Origin: Streptomyces sp. NBC_01116
Lineage (GTDB): Bacteria; Actinomycetota; Actinomycetes; Streptomycetales; Streptomycetaceae
Direction: 5' to 3'
Assembly: GCF_041435495.1 (NCBI RefSeq)
Contig: NZ_CP108644.1
Span: 5,379,501 to 5,443,500 of the forward strand
Length of the DNA stretch: 64,000 nucleotides
The position numbers and the translations under genes are program-made. This document shows positions 49,159 through 57,565 of this stretch, in pieces. The notes beneath the pieces were generated by a model, which worked only from the letters and a program-made list of their open reading frames with translations, was not told the origin of the DNA and made no database searches. Position 1 is the stretch's first letter, and every line of letters starts with the position of its first letter.

Positions 49159-50184
49159 CTACGCGTCGGCCGGGAGCCGGTCCGGCAGCCCGAACAGCGG
49201 GAACCAGCGCGGGACGTCCAGGAAGCAGTGCATCCCGGTGATCGCCCCGTCCTGGATGTCGATGACCTGGACCGCCCACGGCACGAACCCGTCGCCGTCC
49301 TCGGCGGGCTTGTAGTGCGCGAAGCCGGGGGAGCCGTTGGCCGCGACGGGCACCAGCCGGGAGCCCGCGCACGCCGCGCCGATGGAGGTCATGAACCCCG
49401 TGATGTCCCCGGTGCCCCGGAGCCACAGGTCGAACGGCGGCATCGTCATCACCGCGTCCTCGTGCAGCAGCGCGGTCAGGGCGGCCATGTCGTATCCCTC
49501 GAACGCCTTCACATAGCGCTCCAGGAGCTTCTGCTGCTCCTCGTCGAGGGGGTCCGCCGCGTCGCCCGCCCGGCCCTCCGTCTCGGTCAGGGTGGCGCGG
49601 GCCCGCTGGAGGGCGCTGTTGACCGAGGCGACGGAGGTCTCCAGCAGCTCGGCCACCTCCGCGGCCTTCCAGGCGAGGACCTCGCGCAGGATCAGCACGG
49701 CGCGCTGCTTGGGCGGCAGGTGCTGGAGGGCGGCGACGAACGCGAGCCGCACCGACTCGCGCGCCACGGCCGCCTCCGCCGGGTCCTGGACCGAAGGCAG
49801 GATCCGGCCGTCGGGCATGGGCTCCAGCCAGACGTTCTCCGGGCGCGGGCTCAGCGCGGCCCGGGCGAGCGGTGTCGGGCCCGTCAGATCGACCGGGCGG
49901 GCCCGCTTGTTGCCCGCGTTCAGCATGTCCAGGCAGACGTTGGTGGCGATCCGGTAGAGCCAGGAGCGCAGCGAGGAGCGGCCCTCGAACTTGTCGAAGT
50001 TGCGCCAGGCCCGGACCAGGGTGTCCTGCACCGCGTCCTCGGCCTCGAAGGCGGAGCCGAGCATCCGGTAGCAGTACCCGGTGAGCTCGACCCGGTGCCC
50101 TTCCAGGCGGCTGTCGATGCCGGAGGCGTCGCCCCCGGCGCCCGCCGCCGCTCCCGCGGCCGTCGTCGTGGTCAGATCGCTCAT
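49159..50184 (-). CDS. ECF sigma factor with C-terminal SnoaL-like domain (SigX5/TIGR02960-like)
   Basis: A 341-residue sigma factor. Region 2: YCYRMLGSAFEAEDAVQDTL and VRAWRNFDKFEGRSSLRSWL; region 4: LPPKQRAVLILREVLAWKAA and SVASVNSALQRARATL. The last 130 residues form a SnoaL/NTF2-like domain (VKAFEGYDMAALTALLHEDA; MPPFDLWLRGTGDITGFM; FAHYKPAEDGDGFVPWAVQV) of the kind that controls this class of ECF factor without a separate anti-sigma. ATG 50184 chosen; a longer upstream frame has no support. Confidence 0.9.
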   Translation of the reverse strand: MSDLTTTTAAGAAAGAGGDASGIDSRLEGHRVELTGYCYRMLGSAFEAEDAVQDTLVRAWRNFDKFEGRSSLRSWLYRIATNVCLDMLNAGNKRARPVDLTGPTPLARAALSPRPENVWLEPMPDGRILPSVQDPAEAAVARESVRLAFVAALQHLPPKQRAVLILREVLAWKAAEVAELLETSVASVNSALQRARATLTETEGRAGDAADPLDEEQQKLLERYVKAFEGYDMAALTALLHEDAVMTMPPFDLWLRGTGDITGFMTSIGAACAGSRLVPVAANGSPGFAHYKPAEDGDGFVPWAVQVIDIQDGAITGMHCFLDVPRWFPLFGLPDRLPADA

Positions 50185-50283
50185 CGCTCCACCCCTGTCG
50201 CGCGCAGCCGCGCTGTGGCATCCGTCACCCGGTACGTCGGAAGCTACCGCAGGCCACTGACAGCCGGGGGCGGAAAGAGGACA

Positions 50284-50332
50284 AGGGGTGCCCGGCGGCC
50301 GTGGCAGCGGCCACGGTCCGCCCGGCACCCCT
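50284..50332 (-). terminator. long imperfect hairpin after the second L,D-transpeptidase gene
   Basis: Outer arms AGGGGTGCCCGGCGG and CCGCCCGGCACCCCT pair with one mismatch; an inner CCGTGGC / GCCACGG extends the stem. Located 20 nt beyond the stop on the minus strand. Confidence 0.75.
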
Positions 50333-50352
50333 CAAGGTGTCCCGCGCGTCGC

Positions 50353-51069
50353 TCAGGTCCCGGGCTTGCGCCCGTACACGTACACGTCGTCGCCGTTCTT
50401 CAGCAGTTTCCAGTATGCCTTCGCGTCGGCGGGGCGCATGTTGACGCAGCCGCCGGAGCCCGGCGGGTTGTACATGGACTTGGTGACGGAGTGGAACGCC
50501 TGGCCGCCGTCGAAGAACTGGGAGTACGGCATCCAGACCTTGTAGATGGTCGACCAGTGCTTGATGTTGCGCCAGTAGATCTTCTTGGACCCGGTCCGGG
50601 TCTCGGCGCCGTCGCGGCCGGTCCGCACCGGCACCGGTCCGTAGGTGAGCTTCTTGCCGTCCTGGATCCAGCTCAGCTGCCGGGTCAGGTCGACACAGGC
50701 GATGCGTCCCTTGTCGGTGGGGCACTTCTTCGCCTTGTTGGGGTTCTTCCCGGCCGCCTTCTGGGCGAGCATCGTGTTCATCGTGCGCCAGGTCAGCGGG
50801 CCGGCGTAGCCGATGGTGGGGGTGATCCCGTGCTTCTTCTGGAACTTCTGGATCGCCTTGCAGTCGGCCGTGGACTGCTTGCCGTCCACCGGCCGCTTCA
50901 GGAACTTCTCGACCTGCTTCTGGTGCGGTCCCACCGACGTGGTGCAGGACGCCGCGTGGGCGGCGGTGCCGGTGCCCAGGACCAGCGCCGGAGCGGCCAC
51001 CAGCCCGGCGACGGACAGTGCCACCCCTCGTCGCAGAGGTCTTCCGGATATCTTCGCCGTGACTCCCAT
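50353..51069 (-). CDS. secreted L,D-transpeptidase-family protein with variant active-site motif
   Basis: A 238-residue exported protein: signal peptide (LRRGVALSVAGLVAAPALVL, ending AAHAAS), a peptidoglycan-binding-like region (CKAIQKFQKKHGITPTIGYA), and a YkuD domain with conserved flanks (TYGPVPVRTGRD; STIYKVWMPYSQFFDGGQAF). The catalytic segment reads HSVTKSMYNPPGSGGCVNM: the cysteine and first histidine are present but the usual S-H-G-C is S-G-G-C. It may be a subfamily variant rather than dead. ATG 51069 with GGGGAG upstream. Confidence 0.85.
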   Translation of the reverse strand: MGVTAKISGRPLRRGVALSVAGLVAAPALVLGTGTAAHAASCTTSVGPHQKQVEKFLKRPVDGKQSTADCKAIQKFQKKHGITPTIGYAGPLTWRTMNTMLAQKAAGKNPNKAKKCPTDKGRIACVDLTRQLSWIQDGKKLTYGPVPVRTGRDGAETRTGSKKIYWRNIKHWSTIYKVWMPYSQFFDGGQAFHSVTKSMYNPPGSGGCVNMRPADAKAYWKLLKNGDDVYVYGRKPGT

Positions 51070-51365
51070 GCGCGCCAACTCCCCTTCGCCCGCAGTGCTT
51101 CGTTGGTTACGCCTGGTAGACGTGCGAGGAGGTACGACGGTTGCGCGCCGGTATGTCTCGGTTGCGTCCCGGTCCGGCGCGGCCCGGTCACGGTCCCGGT
51201 CCGGCAGGACTCCCGCACCCCGTGCGACGAGCCGGGAAAAGCGGTGGAGCCGCCGCCCGGAAGGCCTTATGGTCACCGGGTTCCAGATCCACGCGCTCAC
51301 GACGAGGTGTTCTCGATGACGGTCCGAGCAACGGCGGCCGGATCCGGCCTGCCGTCCCCCGCAGC

Positions 51366-51581
51366 TGCCACGACCTCATCGAGATGGTGCTGGCCGACCA
51401 GGACAGCTGGGACCGGTACCAGGCCGCGCAGTGGCTCAACCTCCGCCGCTGGCTCGACGCGCACCCAGGTGACGGGCTCGCCGCCGAGGTGCGGGCCGAA
51501 CTCGACACCGGACCCGCCCGCTACGCGCGCCACCAGCGGGAGTACCTCGGCTGGGGTGTCTTCGCGCTGATGGCCCGCTGA
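51366..51581 (+). pseudogene. C-terminal remnant of a SAM-dependent methyltransferase
   Basis: A 71-codon stretch ending in a normal stop reads HDLIEMVLADQDSWDRYQAA, QWLNLRRWLDAHPGDGLAAE and ends YLGWGVFALMAR, which I recognise as the usual C-terminal end of Streptomyces class I methyltransferases. No Rossmann domain or GxGxG motif is found in any frame upstream; the preceding sequence is the promoter side of the transpeptidase gene. It therefore looks like a deletion remnant, though a short translated protein is not excluded. Confidence 0.6.
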
Positions 51582-51603
51582 CGGCCCGACGGCCCGATGC
51601 GTG

Positions 51604-51641
51604 GCGCGGGTCCGGGCAGCACACGCTGCCCGGACCCGCGC
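51604..51641. terminator. 17-bp perfect bidirectional terminator
   Basis: GCGCGGGTCCGGGCAGC (51604-51620), 4-nt loop ACAC, exact complement 51625-51641. It ends the MFS gene on the minus strand and the remnant on the plus strand. Confidence 0.85.
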
Positions 51642-51656
51642 ATTCCCTCCGGCGGT

Positions 51657-52967
51657 TCACCGCGCGGCGGGGACGAGCGCCCGCCGCTCCGCACGCGCCA
51701 CCCGGGTCCCGTACAGGGTGATCGAGACGACCCCGAGGACCGCGAGCAGCCCGAGCGCCACCGTCGCCGCCCAGCCCCCGGCGTGGAAGGCGACCGCGCC
51801 CAGCGTGCCGCCCACGCTGGAGCCCAGGTAGTACGCCGACTGGTAGAGCGCCGACGCCTGCGCCCGGCCCGTCGTCGCGGTGCGGCTCACCGAGGACGAG
51901 GCGACCGCGTGCCCGGCGAAGAAGCCGGCGGTGATCAGCACCAGGCCCAGCAGCACGGCGGCCAGTTGGTCGGCCACCGAGAGCAGCAGCCCGGCGGCGG
52001 TGGTGGAGACCGCCAGATAGAGCGCGCCCCGGCGGCCGAGGCGGGCCACCAGACGTCCGGCGGCGGCGGAGGAGACCGTACCGACCAGGTAGACCAGGAA
52101 GATCGAGCCGATGACGCCCTGCGGCAGACTGAACGGCTCCTCGACGAGCCGGTAGCCGATCACCGTGTAGACCGCGCCGAACACCGTCATGAACAGCGCG
52201 CCGATCGCGTACAGCCGGACCAGCAGCGGGTCGGCCAGATGCGTGGCGACGGTCCTCGCGAGGGCCTTCGGGTTCAGCGAACCGGGACGGAAGTTCCGGG
52301 CCTTCGGGATAAGGAAGTGGAACGCGACGGCGCACGCCAGCGCGAGCAGCCCGACCGCCGCCAGCGCGGCCCGCCAGCCCCAGGCCTGGGCGACCCACCC
52401 GGTGAGGATGCGCCCGCTCATACCGCCGATGCTGTTGCCCGCGACGAACAGCCCGATCGCGGCGATCAGCGCCTTGGGCCGCACCTCCTCCGCGAGATAC
52501 GCCATCGCGGAGGCCGGAAGCCCGGCGAGCGCGGCACCCTGGACGGCGCGCAGCGCGATCAGCGCGCCCATCGACGGGGCGAACGGCACCAGCAGCCCGA
52601 CCAGCACCGCGACGGCCAGCGACGCCGTCATCATCTGCCGCCGCCCGAACCGCTCCGAGAGCGCGCTCATCGGCAGTACGAACAGGGCCAGCGCCCCGGT
52701 CGCCGCCGAGACCGTCCAGCTCGCCTGTCCGGCGGACGCGTCGAACGACGCGGAGAGCGCGGGCAGCAGCGCCTGCGTGGAGTAGAGGAGGGCGAAGGCC
52801 GCGACACCGGCGGCGAAGAGGGCGAAGCTCATCCGGCGGTAGCCGGGGCGGCCGGGTTCCAGGCGCTCATGGGTGGCGGCGGCGGGCTCGGCGGTGGTGG
52901 TGACGGGGGACTGCGGGGCAGAGGCATCCACGACGATGGTGGATGCCCCGGTACTGGCGGGAGGCAT
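51657..52967 (-). CDS. MFS transporter, YnfM/AraJ-like drug or metabolite exporter
   Basis: A 436-residue, 12-helix major facilitator protein. Motif A is visible between helices 2 and 3 (LPMSALSERFGRRQMMTAS), with ALRAVQGAALAGLPASAMAY in helix 4 and GRLVARLGRRGALYLA in the second half. Residues 1-45 are hydrophilic. It is transcribed divergently from a LysR regulator with 62 bp between starts, so the regulator probably controls it. ATG 52967 used; a GTG at 52988 is possible. Confidence 0.92.
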   Translation of the reverse strand: MPPASTGASTIVVDASAPQSPVTTTAEPAAATHERLEPGRPGYRRMSFALFAAGVAAFALLYSTQALLPALSASFDASAGQASWTVSAATGALALFVLPMSALSERFGRRQMMTASLAVAVLVGLLVPFAPSMGALIALRAVQGAALAGLPASAMAYLAEEVRPKALIAAIGLFVAGNSIGGMSGRILTGWVAQAWGWRAALAAVGLLALACAVAFHFLIPKARNFRPGSLNPKALARTVATHLADPLLVRLYAIGALFMTVFGAVYTVIGYRLVEEPFSLPQGVIGSIFLVYLVGTVSSAAAGRLVARLGRRGALYLAVSTTAAGLLLSVADQLAAVLLGLVLITAGFFAGHAVASSSVSRTATTGRAQASALYQSAYYLGSSVGGTLGAVAFHAGGWAATVALGLLAVLGVVSITLYGTRVARAERRALVPAAR

Positions 52968-53029
52968 ACGTCGAAAGTAGAGCGACACGTTTCATGCGTC
53001 CAATGCACAGAACTGCGATAATCAATCCC

Positions 53030-53983
53030 ATGGCGCATGAACGCAGCTCAGGGCCTCGGCTGTCACCGAGCAGTTACGAAGAAGACATCCGGGCCGTGCT
53101 CGCGCCTCGCCTCGCGTACTTCGAGGCGGTCGCCCGGCACGAGCATGTGACCCGCGCCGCACAGGAGCTGGGCGTTCCGCAGTCCACGCTCTCGCGGGCC
53201 ATGGTCCGGCTCGAAGCGGACCTGGGCGTCGCCCTGTTCGCCCGCAGGGGCCGCACCGTCTCGCTCACCCCGGCGGGCCGCACCTTCCTCGGCTCGGCGG
53301 AGCGGGCCCTGGCCGAGGTGGAGAAGGCCGCCGACTCGGTCCGGGCGGACGCCGACCCGACGGCGGGCCGGGTCTCCTTCGGCTTCCTGCACACCATGGG
53401 CTCGGAGACCGTGCCCGCCCTGATCCGCGCCTTCCGCGTCGACCACCCCAGGGTCCGCTTCCAGCTCGTGCAGAACTACGGCGAGGCGATGATCGAGCGG
53501 CTGCGCGCGGGCGGCCTCGACCTCTGCCTCACCTCACCCGTGCCCGACGCCCCCGACCTGGTCGCCCGCCGCCTCGACGAACAGCGGCTGCGCCTCGTGG
53601 TCCCCGACGACCACCGCCTGGCGTCCCGCCGGCGCGTCCGGCTCGCGGAGGCCGCCGACGAAACGTTCGTCACCCTGGAGCCCGGTTACGGGCTGCGCCG
53701 GATCACCGACGACCTGTGCGCACAGGCGGGCTTCACGCCCCGGGTCGCCTTCGAGGGCGAGGAGGCGGAGACCCTGCGCGGACTGGTCGCCGCCGGGCTC
53801 GGGGTGGCCCTGCTGCCGCCGCCCGCGGTCGCCCGCCCCGGCGTCGTCGAGCTGACGGTCACCGCGCCGCGCGCCGCCCGCGAGATCGGGGTCGCCTGGC
53901 TGGACGGCCACCCCGACACCCCGCCGGTCGCCGCCTTCAAGCGCTTCCTGCTCTCGCGCCGGGGCCACCTGCTGCCGGACTGA
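53030..53983 (+). CDS. LysR family transcriptional regulator
   Basis: A 317-residue LysR-type regulator: N-terminal helix-turn-helix (AVARHEHVTRAAQELGVPQS, TLSRAMVRLEADLGVALFAR) and a type 2 periplasmic-binding-like effector domain (GRVSFGFLHTMGSETVPALI; LDLCLTSPVPD; GLVAAGLGVALLPPPAV). Divergent from the MFS exporter, its likely target. The ATG at 53030 was chosen because the HTH then starts near residue 30. Confidence 0.94.
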   Translation: MAHERSSGPRLSPSSYEEDIRAVLAPRLAYFEAVARHEHVTRAAQELGVPQSTLSRAMVRLEADLGVALFARRGRTVSLTPAGRTFLGSAERALAEVEKAADSVRADADPTAGRVSFGFLHTMGSETVPALIRAFRVDHPRVRFQLVQNYGEAMIERLRAGGLDLCLTSPVPDAPDLVARRLDEQRLRLVVPDDHRLASRRRVRLAEAADETFVTLEPGYGLRRITDDLCAQAGFTPRVAFEGEEAETLRGLVAAGLGVALLPPPAVARPGVVELTVTAPRAAREIGVAWLDGHPDTPPVAAFKRFLLSRRGHLLPD

Positions 53984-54007
53984 GCGGTCGTGAGGCGGGG
54001 CGTGCGT

Positions 54008-54769
54008 TCAGTGCCGCAGCGACCGGCCGAACCCGGCGGCCAGCGGCATCCGCAGCCCCAGCGGCGGCGGTGCGGCGAGCGCGTCCGCGACCGGACGGGC
54101 GTAGGACCGGGCGAAGAGCGAGCCGCGCACGAAGTCGGCGGCCAGCGCCATCACTTCGGAGCGGTGCTGGCGCAACGCGTTGCCGTCGGAGTGGACTTCG
54201 AAGCGACAGGTGTCGCGGTTGGACTTCTTCGCCCGCTCGGCCAGCCGGTAGGACAGCTCCGGATCGGTACGCTCGTCGTTGGTGCCGTGCACGATCATCA
54301 CCCGCCGCCCCGCCAGTTGCCTCACCGGCTCCGGTTCGCCCGCCGCCCGCTCCGGCAGCCACGGGGCCAGCGCCAGGACGGAGGTGACCGCGCCGTGTCC
54401 GGCGGCCCGCAGCGCGGCCCGCCCGCCCATCCCGTGGCCGGCCAGGCAGACCGGCACGTCGCCGTACCGGCGCTGGACCTCGTCGGCCGCCCACGCGGCG
54501 TCCTCGGCGGGATGCGCGTCTTCCGCGTTCCAGCCCCGGCAGCGGTAGCGCAGCACGTGCACCGCGAGCCCGTCGCCCACCCCGGCCCGGGCCAGGGAAC
54601 GGGCGAACGGCAGCTGTGCCGCGTACGACAGGGTGGAGGGGCGACGGTGCGAGTCGGCCCGCCCGTCAGGAAGCAACAGCACCACGCCGCTGACCTCGTC
54701 CGTTCCTCCGGCCGTCTGAACGGCCCTTCCCAGCCTGGGGTCAGACAGGGGGAGTGCGCGCTGTCCCAT
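54008..54769 (-). CDS. alpha/beta-hydrolase-fold protein lacking the nucleophile serine
   Basis: A 253-residue dienelactone-hydrolase-like protein. VSGVVLLLPDGRADSHRRPS, VPVCLAGHGMGGRAALRAAG and RRVMIVHGTNDERTDPELSY correspond to the first strand, nucleophile elbow and acid-residue strand of the fold. The elbow reads G-H-G-M-G where active enzymes have G-x-S-x-G, so the nucleophile is glycine. It may be non-catalytic. Start at 54769; upstream lies the ada control region in the opposite direction. Confidence 0.82.
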   Translation of the reverse strand: MGQRALPLSDPRLGRAVQTAGGTDEVSGVVLLLPDGRADSHRRPSTLSYAAQLPFARSLARAGVGDGLAVHVLRYRCRGWNAEDAHPAEDAAWAADEVQRRYGDVPVCLAGHGMGGRAALRAAGHGAVTSVLALAPWLPERAAGEPEPVRQLAGRRVMIVHGTNDERTDPELSYRLAERAKKSNRDTCRFEVHSDGNALRQHRSEVMALAADFVRGSLFARSYARPVADALAAPPPLGLRMPLAAGFGRSLRH

Positions 54770-54844
54770 GACAGAACAGTGTCAGAAGGAGAGGTGTACT
54801 CCACCCGACTTCGCGGTCACTGTTACGCATCGACACCAGGCGCT

Positions 54845-54866
54845 CTACGCGCGTAGGCGCTAGAGT
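54845..54866 (+). promoter_or_regulatory. exact palindromic operator and -10 of the ada promoter
   Basis: CTACGCGCGTAG (54845-54856) is a perfect 12-bp palindrome, followed 4 nt later by TAGAGT (54861-54866). The hexamer ends 6 nt before the ATG at 54873 and there is no ribosome-binding site, so the message is probably leaderless and the operator overlaps the promoter. Confidence 0.65.
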
Positions 54867-54872
54867 GCCAAG

Positions 54873-56027
54873 ATGACGAGCCAGACCCCGAATGTCCCTG
54901 ATTCCGACCAGATCCGGCGCGCCCCCAAGGTGCTGCTCCACGACCACCTCGACGGCGGCCTGCGGCCGGGCACCATCGTCGAGCTGGCCCGCGCGCAGGG
55001 TTACGACTCCCTCCCCGAGACCGAGGCCGACAAGCTCGGCGTCTGGTTCCGCGAGGCCGCCGACTCCGGTTCGCTGGAGCGCTACCTGGAGACGTTCGCC
55101 CACACCTGCGCCGTCATGCAGACCCGTGACGCGCTGTTCCGGGTGGCCGCCGAGTGCGCCGAGGACCTCGCCCAGGACGGCGTCGTGTACGCCGAGATCC
55201 GCTACGCCCCCGAGCAGCACCTGGAGGGCGGCCTGACCCTCGAAGAGGTCGTCGAGGCAGTCAACGAGGGCTTCCGCGAGGGCGAGCGCCTCGCCCGGGC
55301 GGGCGGCCACCGCATCCGCGTCGGCGCCCTCCTCACCGCGATGCGGCACGCGGCCCGCGCGCTGGAGATCGCCGAACTCGCCAACAGCTACCGCGACCAG
55401 GGCGTCGTCGGGTTCGACATCGCGGGCGCCGAGGCCGGGTTCCCGCCCACCCGCCACCTCGACGCGTTCGAGTACCTCAAGCGCGAGAACAACCACTTCA
55501 CCATCCACGCGGGCGAGGCCTTCGGCCTGCCGTCGATCTGGCAGGCCCTCCAGTGGTGCGGCGCCGACCGCCTCGGCCACGGAGTGCGGATCATCGACGA
55601 CATCGAGGTCGCCGAGGACGGCTCGGTCACCCTCGGCCGCCTCGCCTCCTACGTACGGGACAAGCGCATCCCGCTGGAGATGTGCCCGACCTCCAACCTC
55701 CAGACCGGTGCGGCCACCTCGTACGCCGACCACCCGATCGGACTGCTGCGCAGGCTGCACTTCCGTGTCACCGTGAACACGGACAACCGGCTGATGAGCG
55801 GCACGAGCATGACCGGGGAATTCGAGCGGCTGACCGAAGCCTTCGGATACACGCTCGACGACATGCAGTGGTTCACCGTCAATGCGATGAAATCAGCTTT
55901 CATTCCTTTCGATGAACGTCTCGCCATGATCAACGACGTCGTGAAGCCTGGATACGCGGAGTTGAAGTCCGAGTGGCTCTTCCGTCAGACCGCTGTGACC
56001 AGCGGTTCCGCTGCCTCCAGGGGCTGA
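54873..56027 (+). CDS. add: adenosine deaminase
   Basis: A 384-residue zinc enzyme converting adenosine and deoxyadenosine to inosine forms. HDHLDGG (zinc His 23 and 25), TIHAGEAFG (catalytic Glu), RLGHGVRI and VNTDN (catalytic Asp) are present; MCPTSNLQT is also typical. It lies apart from the other nucleoside genes but carries the same operator. A U-tailed terminator follows the stop. Confidence 0.96.
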   Translation: MTSQTPNVPDSDQIRRAPKVLLHDHLDGGLRPGTIVELARAQGYDSLPETEADKLGVWFREAADSGSLERYLETFAHTCAVMQTRDALFRVAAECAEDLAQDGVVYAEIRYAPEQHLEGGLTLEEVVEAVNEGFREGERLARAGGHRIRVGALLTAMRHAARALEIAELANSYRDQGVVGFDIAGAEAGFPPTRHLDAFEYLKRENNHFTIHAGEAFGLPSIWQALQWCGADRLGHGVRIIDDIEVAEDGSVTLGRLASYVRDKRIPLEMCPTSNLQTGAATSYADHPIGLLRRLHFRVTVNTDNRLMSGTSMTGEFERLTEAFGYTLDDMQWFTVNAMKSAFIPFDERLAMINDVVKPGYAELKSEWLFRQTAVTSGSAASRG

Positions 56028-56042
56028 GGGACCCGAAAGCTG

Positions 56043-56073
56043 AAAGGGCCGGGAAGGGAAATCCCGGCCCTTT
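56043..56073 (+). terminator. intrinsic terminator after adenosine deaminase
   Basis: 12-bp stem AAAGGGCCGGGA / TCCCGGCCCTTT with a 7-nt loop, followed by a further T. One of the few hairpins in the window with a T-rich 3' end. Confidence 0.9.
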
Positions 56074-56161
56074 TCCGCGTGTCGGGATGTTTGCGATAGA
56101 GGCAGTGGGGTGGCTAGCTTGCAGAGCCGCTCACATCCCCTTCCCCAAGGATGAATTCTCC

Positions 56162-56464
56162 ATGAAGAAGTCTGCTGCCAAGACTCTCGGTGTCGCCGCT
56201 CTCGGCGCCGCTTTCGCCGCTGCCGCCGCCGGCAGCGCCTCCGCCGCCCCCGCGCTGCCGCTGGAGGCCGCGGCCGGGGTGCTCCCCGTCTCGACGATGG
56301 CGCTCGACACCGTAGCCAAGTCGGCCCAGAACGCGCCGGTCCAGGAGACCGTCGGCAAGGTCCTCGGCGGCGACGCCACCGACGCGGCCGCCCCGGTCAC
56401 CGGTCTGCTCGGCGGACTGCCCACCAAGGGCCTCACCGCCAACGGGATCCCGCTCGGCGGCTGA
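56162..56464 (+). CDS. small secreted Ala-rich protein
   Basis: A 100-residue exported protein. Signal peptide MKKSAAKTLGVAALGAAFAA, cleavage probably after ASA. The mature part is Ala/Val/Gly-rich without Cys, containing LDTVAKSAQNAPVQETVGKV and ending GLLGGLPTKGLTANGIPLGG. Ribosome-binding AAGGA lies upstream. Function unknown; it resembles in style the product of 63472-63891, and such proteins are common in Streptomyces cell walls. Confidence 0.8.
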   Translation: MKKSAAKTLGVAALGAAFAAAAAGSASAAPALPLEAAAGVLPVSTMALDTVAKSAQNAPVQETVGKVLGGDATDAAAPVTGLLGGLPTKGLTANGIPLGG

Positions 56465-56592
56465 GGGGCCGCCGGGTCACCCCGGCCCGCGTGCCGGGCC
56501 ACCGGCGCCACCCGTACATGCCCGTGGGGCGCACACCCTGATCCAGGGTGTGCGCCCCACCGCGCGTCTCCCGCTCCCCGTGGTGCCGCGCG

Positions 56593-56799
56593 TCACCAGG
56601 CCGTCGCGGAGGAGGCGGACTTCTCCGACGGCAGCAGCGCCCACAGCGCCAGGTAGAGCAGGAACTGCGGGCCGGGCAGCAGACAGGAGACGACGAAGAC
56701 GACGCGCACCGTGGTGGCGGAGGTGCCGAAGCGCCGGGCGAGGCCCGCGCACACTCCGCCGATCATGCGGCCTTCGCGGGGGCGGACAAGTGCGGCCAT
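56593..56799 (-). CDS. PspC domain small membrane protein
   Basis: A 68-residue protein with the PspC pattern: RMIGGVCAGLARRFGTSATT, a hydrophobic helix VRVVFVVSCLLPGPQFLLYL, and ALWALLPSE. PspC domains occur in envelope-stress systems. The ATG at 56799 was chosen for AGGAG about 7 nt upstream; a longer in-frame start has no ribosome-binding site. Confidence 0.9.
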   Translation of the reverse strand: MAALVRPREGRMIGGVCAGLARRFGTSATTVRVVFVVSCLLPGPQFLLYLALWALLPSEKSASSATAW

Positions 56800-56892
56800 G
56801 GTGGGCTCCTTCGCGAACCGTTGCGTGGGGAGCGGCCTTGTGCGCTCCCCGATGTATCCATGGTGCGCCGCGAAGGGGGACAAAGCATCGCT

Positions 56893-57465
56893 CTACGGGG
56901 CGAGGCCGACCCCGGTAATCGTCGGGGTCGAGCCCCCAGGGGCCTCGTCCCTGAGGCGGGTCTCCTGCCGGTAGCGGGCCAGGTCCCGCACCCCCGGCAG
57001 CCCCTTGCGGCGCAGCCGCGCCCGGCAGACCGGGACGACCAGCAGATGGGCCAGTACGACCCCGGTGGTGTTCAGCAGCAGCGAGTCGATGTCGACGATC
57101 TGACCGGGCACCCCGGTCTGGCCCAGCTCGATGGCCATCGAGATCAGCGCCCCGGCGGCGACCGTACGCAGCAGGGAGACCCAGGGGGAGACGAAGATCC
57201 GCCCCCCGGCCATCGGCAGCAGCACCCCGAGCGGGGCCAGCAGCGCCAGCGCCCCGCCGATCCGGCGGGCCGCCTCGGCCGGTCCCAGCGCGAGGTCCGC
57301 CCTGATCCCGGCGAGCGGCTCGAAGTTCGCCGCGGTGATCCAGGGGACGTCCAGCGGGCGCAGCGTCAGCCACCCGACGAACAGCAGATGCGCGACAAGG
57401 AGAGTGACCCCCGCCGCGCGGAAGTGGATGACGGTCTGGCCGTCCGAACTGTGACGCACGTCCAC
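56893..57465 (-). CDS. VanZ family membrane protein
   Basis: A 190-residue protein with about four helices and the VanZ hallmarks FVGWLTLRPLDVPW, NFEPLAG, a middle helix LALLAPLGVLLPMAGG, and IELGQTGVPGQIVDIDSLLLN TTG region. VanZ relatives confer low teicoplanin resistance in enterococci, but most actinobacterial members are uncharacterised. GTG 57465 is used; TTG 57468 is adjacent and no ribosome-binding site is clear. Confidence 0.86.
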   Translation of the reverse strand: MDVRHSSDGQTVIHFRAAGVTLLVAHLLFVGWLTLRPLDVPWITAANFEPLAGIRADLALGPAEAARRIGGALALLAPLGVLLPMAGGRIFVSPWVSLLRTVAAGALISMAIELGQTGVPGQIVDIDSLLLNTTGVVLAHLLVVPVCRARLRRKGLPGVRDLARYRQETRLRDEAPGGSTPTITGVGLAP

Positions 57466-57565
57466 CAAGACGCCGCGACCGGCGGGATCGGTTCCGCGCC
57501 GTCGCGGCCCGCCTCCCTGACGGCCCCCCGGCCCGGGAGAGCCGTCAGGCCGCGCGGGACCCGCG

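Noticed and set aside
51481..51545. CTACGCGCGC near 51530 as a fifth operator
   Set aside because: It lacks the palindromic right half, lies within the methyltransferase remnant and precedes no promoter.
51141..51581. A 146-residue gene starting at 51141
   Set aside because: The N-terminal half is low-complexity Arg/Pro/Gly sequence from the transpeptidase promoter region; only the C-terminal 71 residues look like protein.
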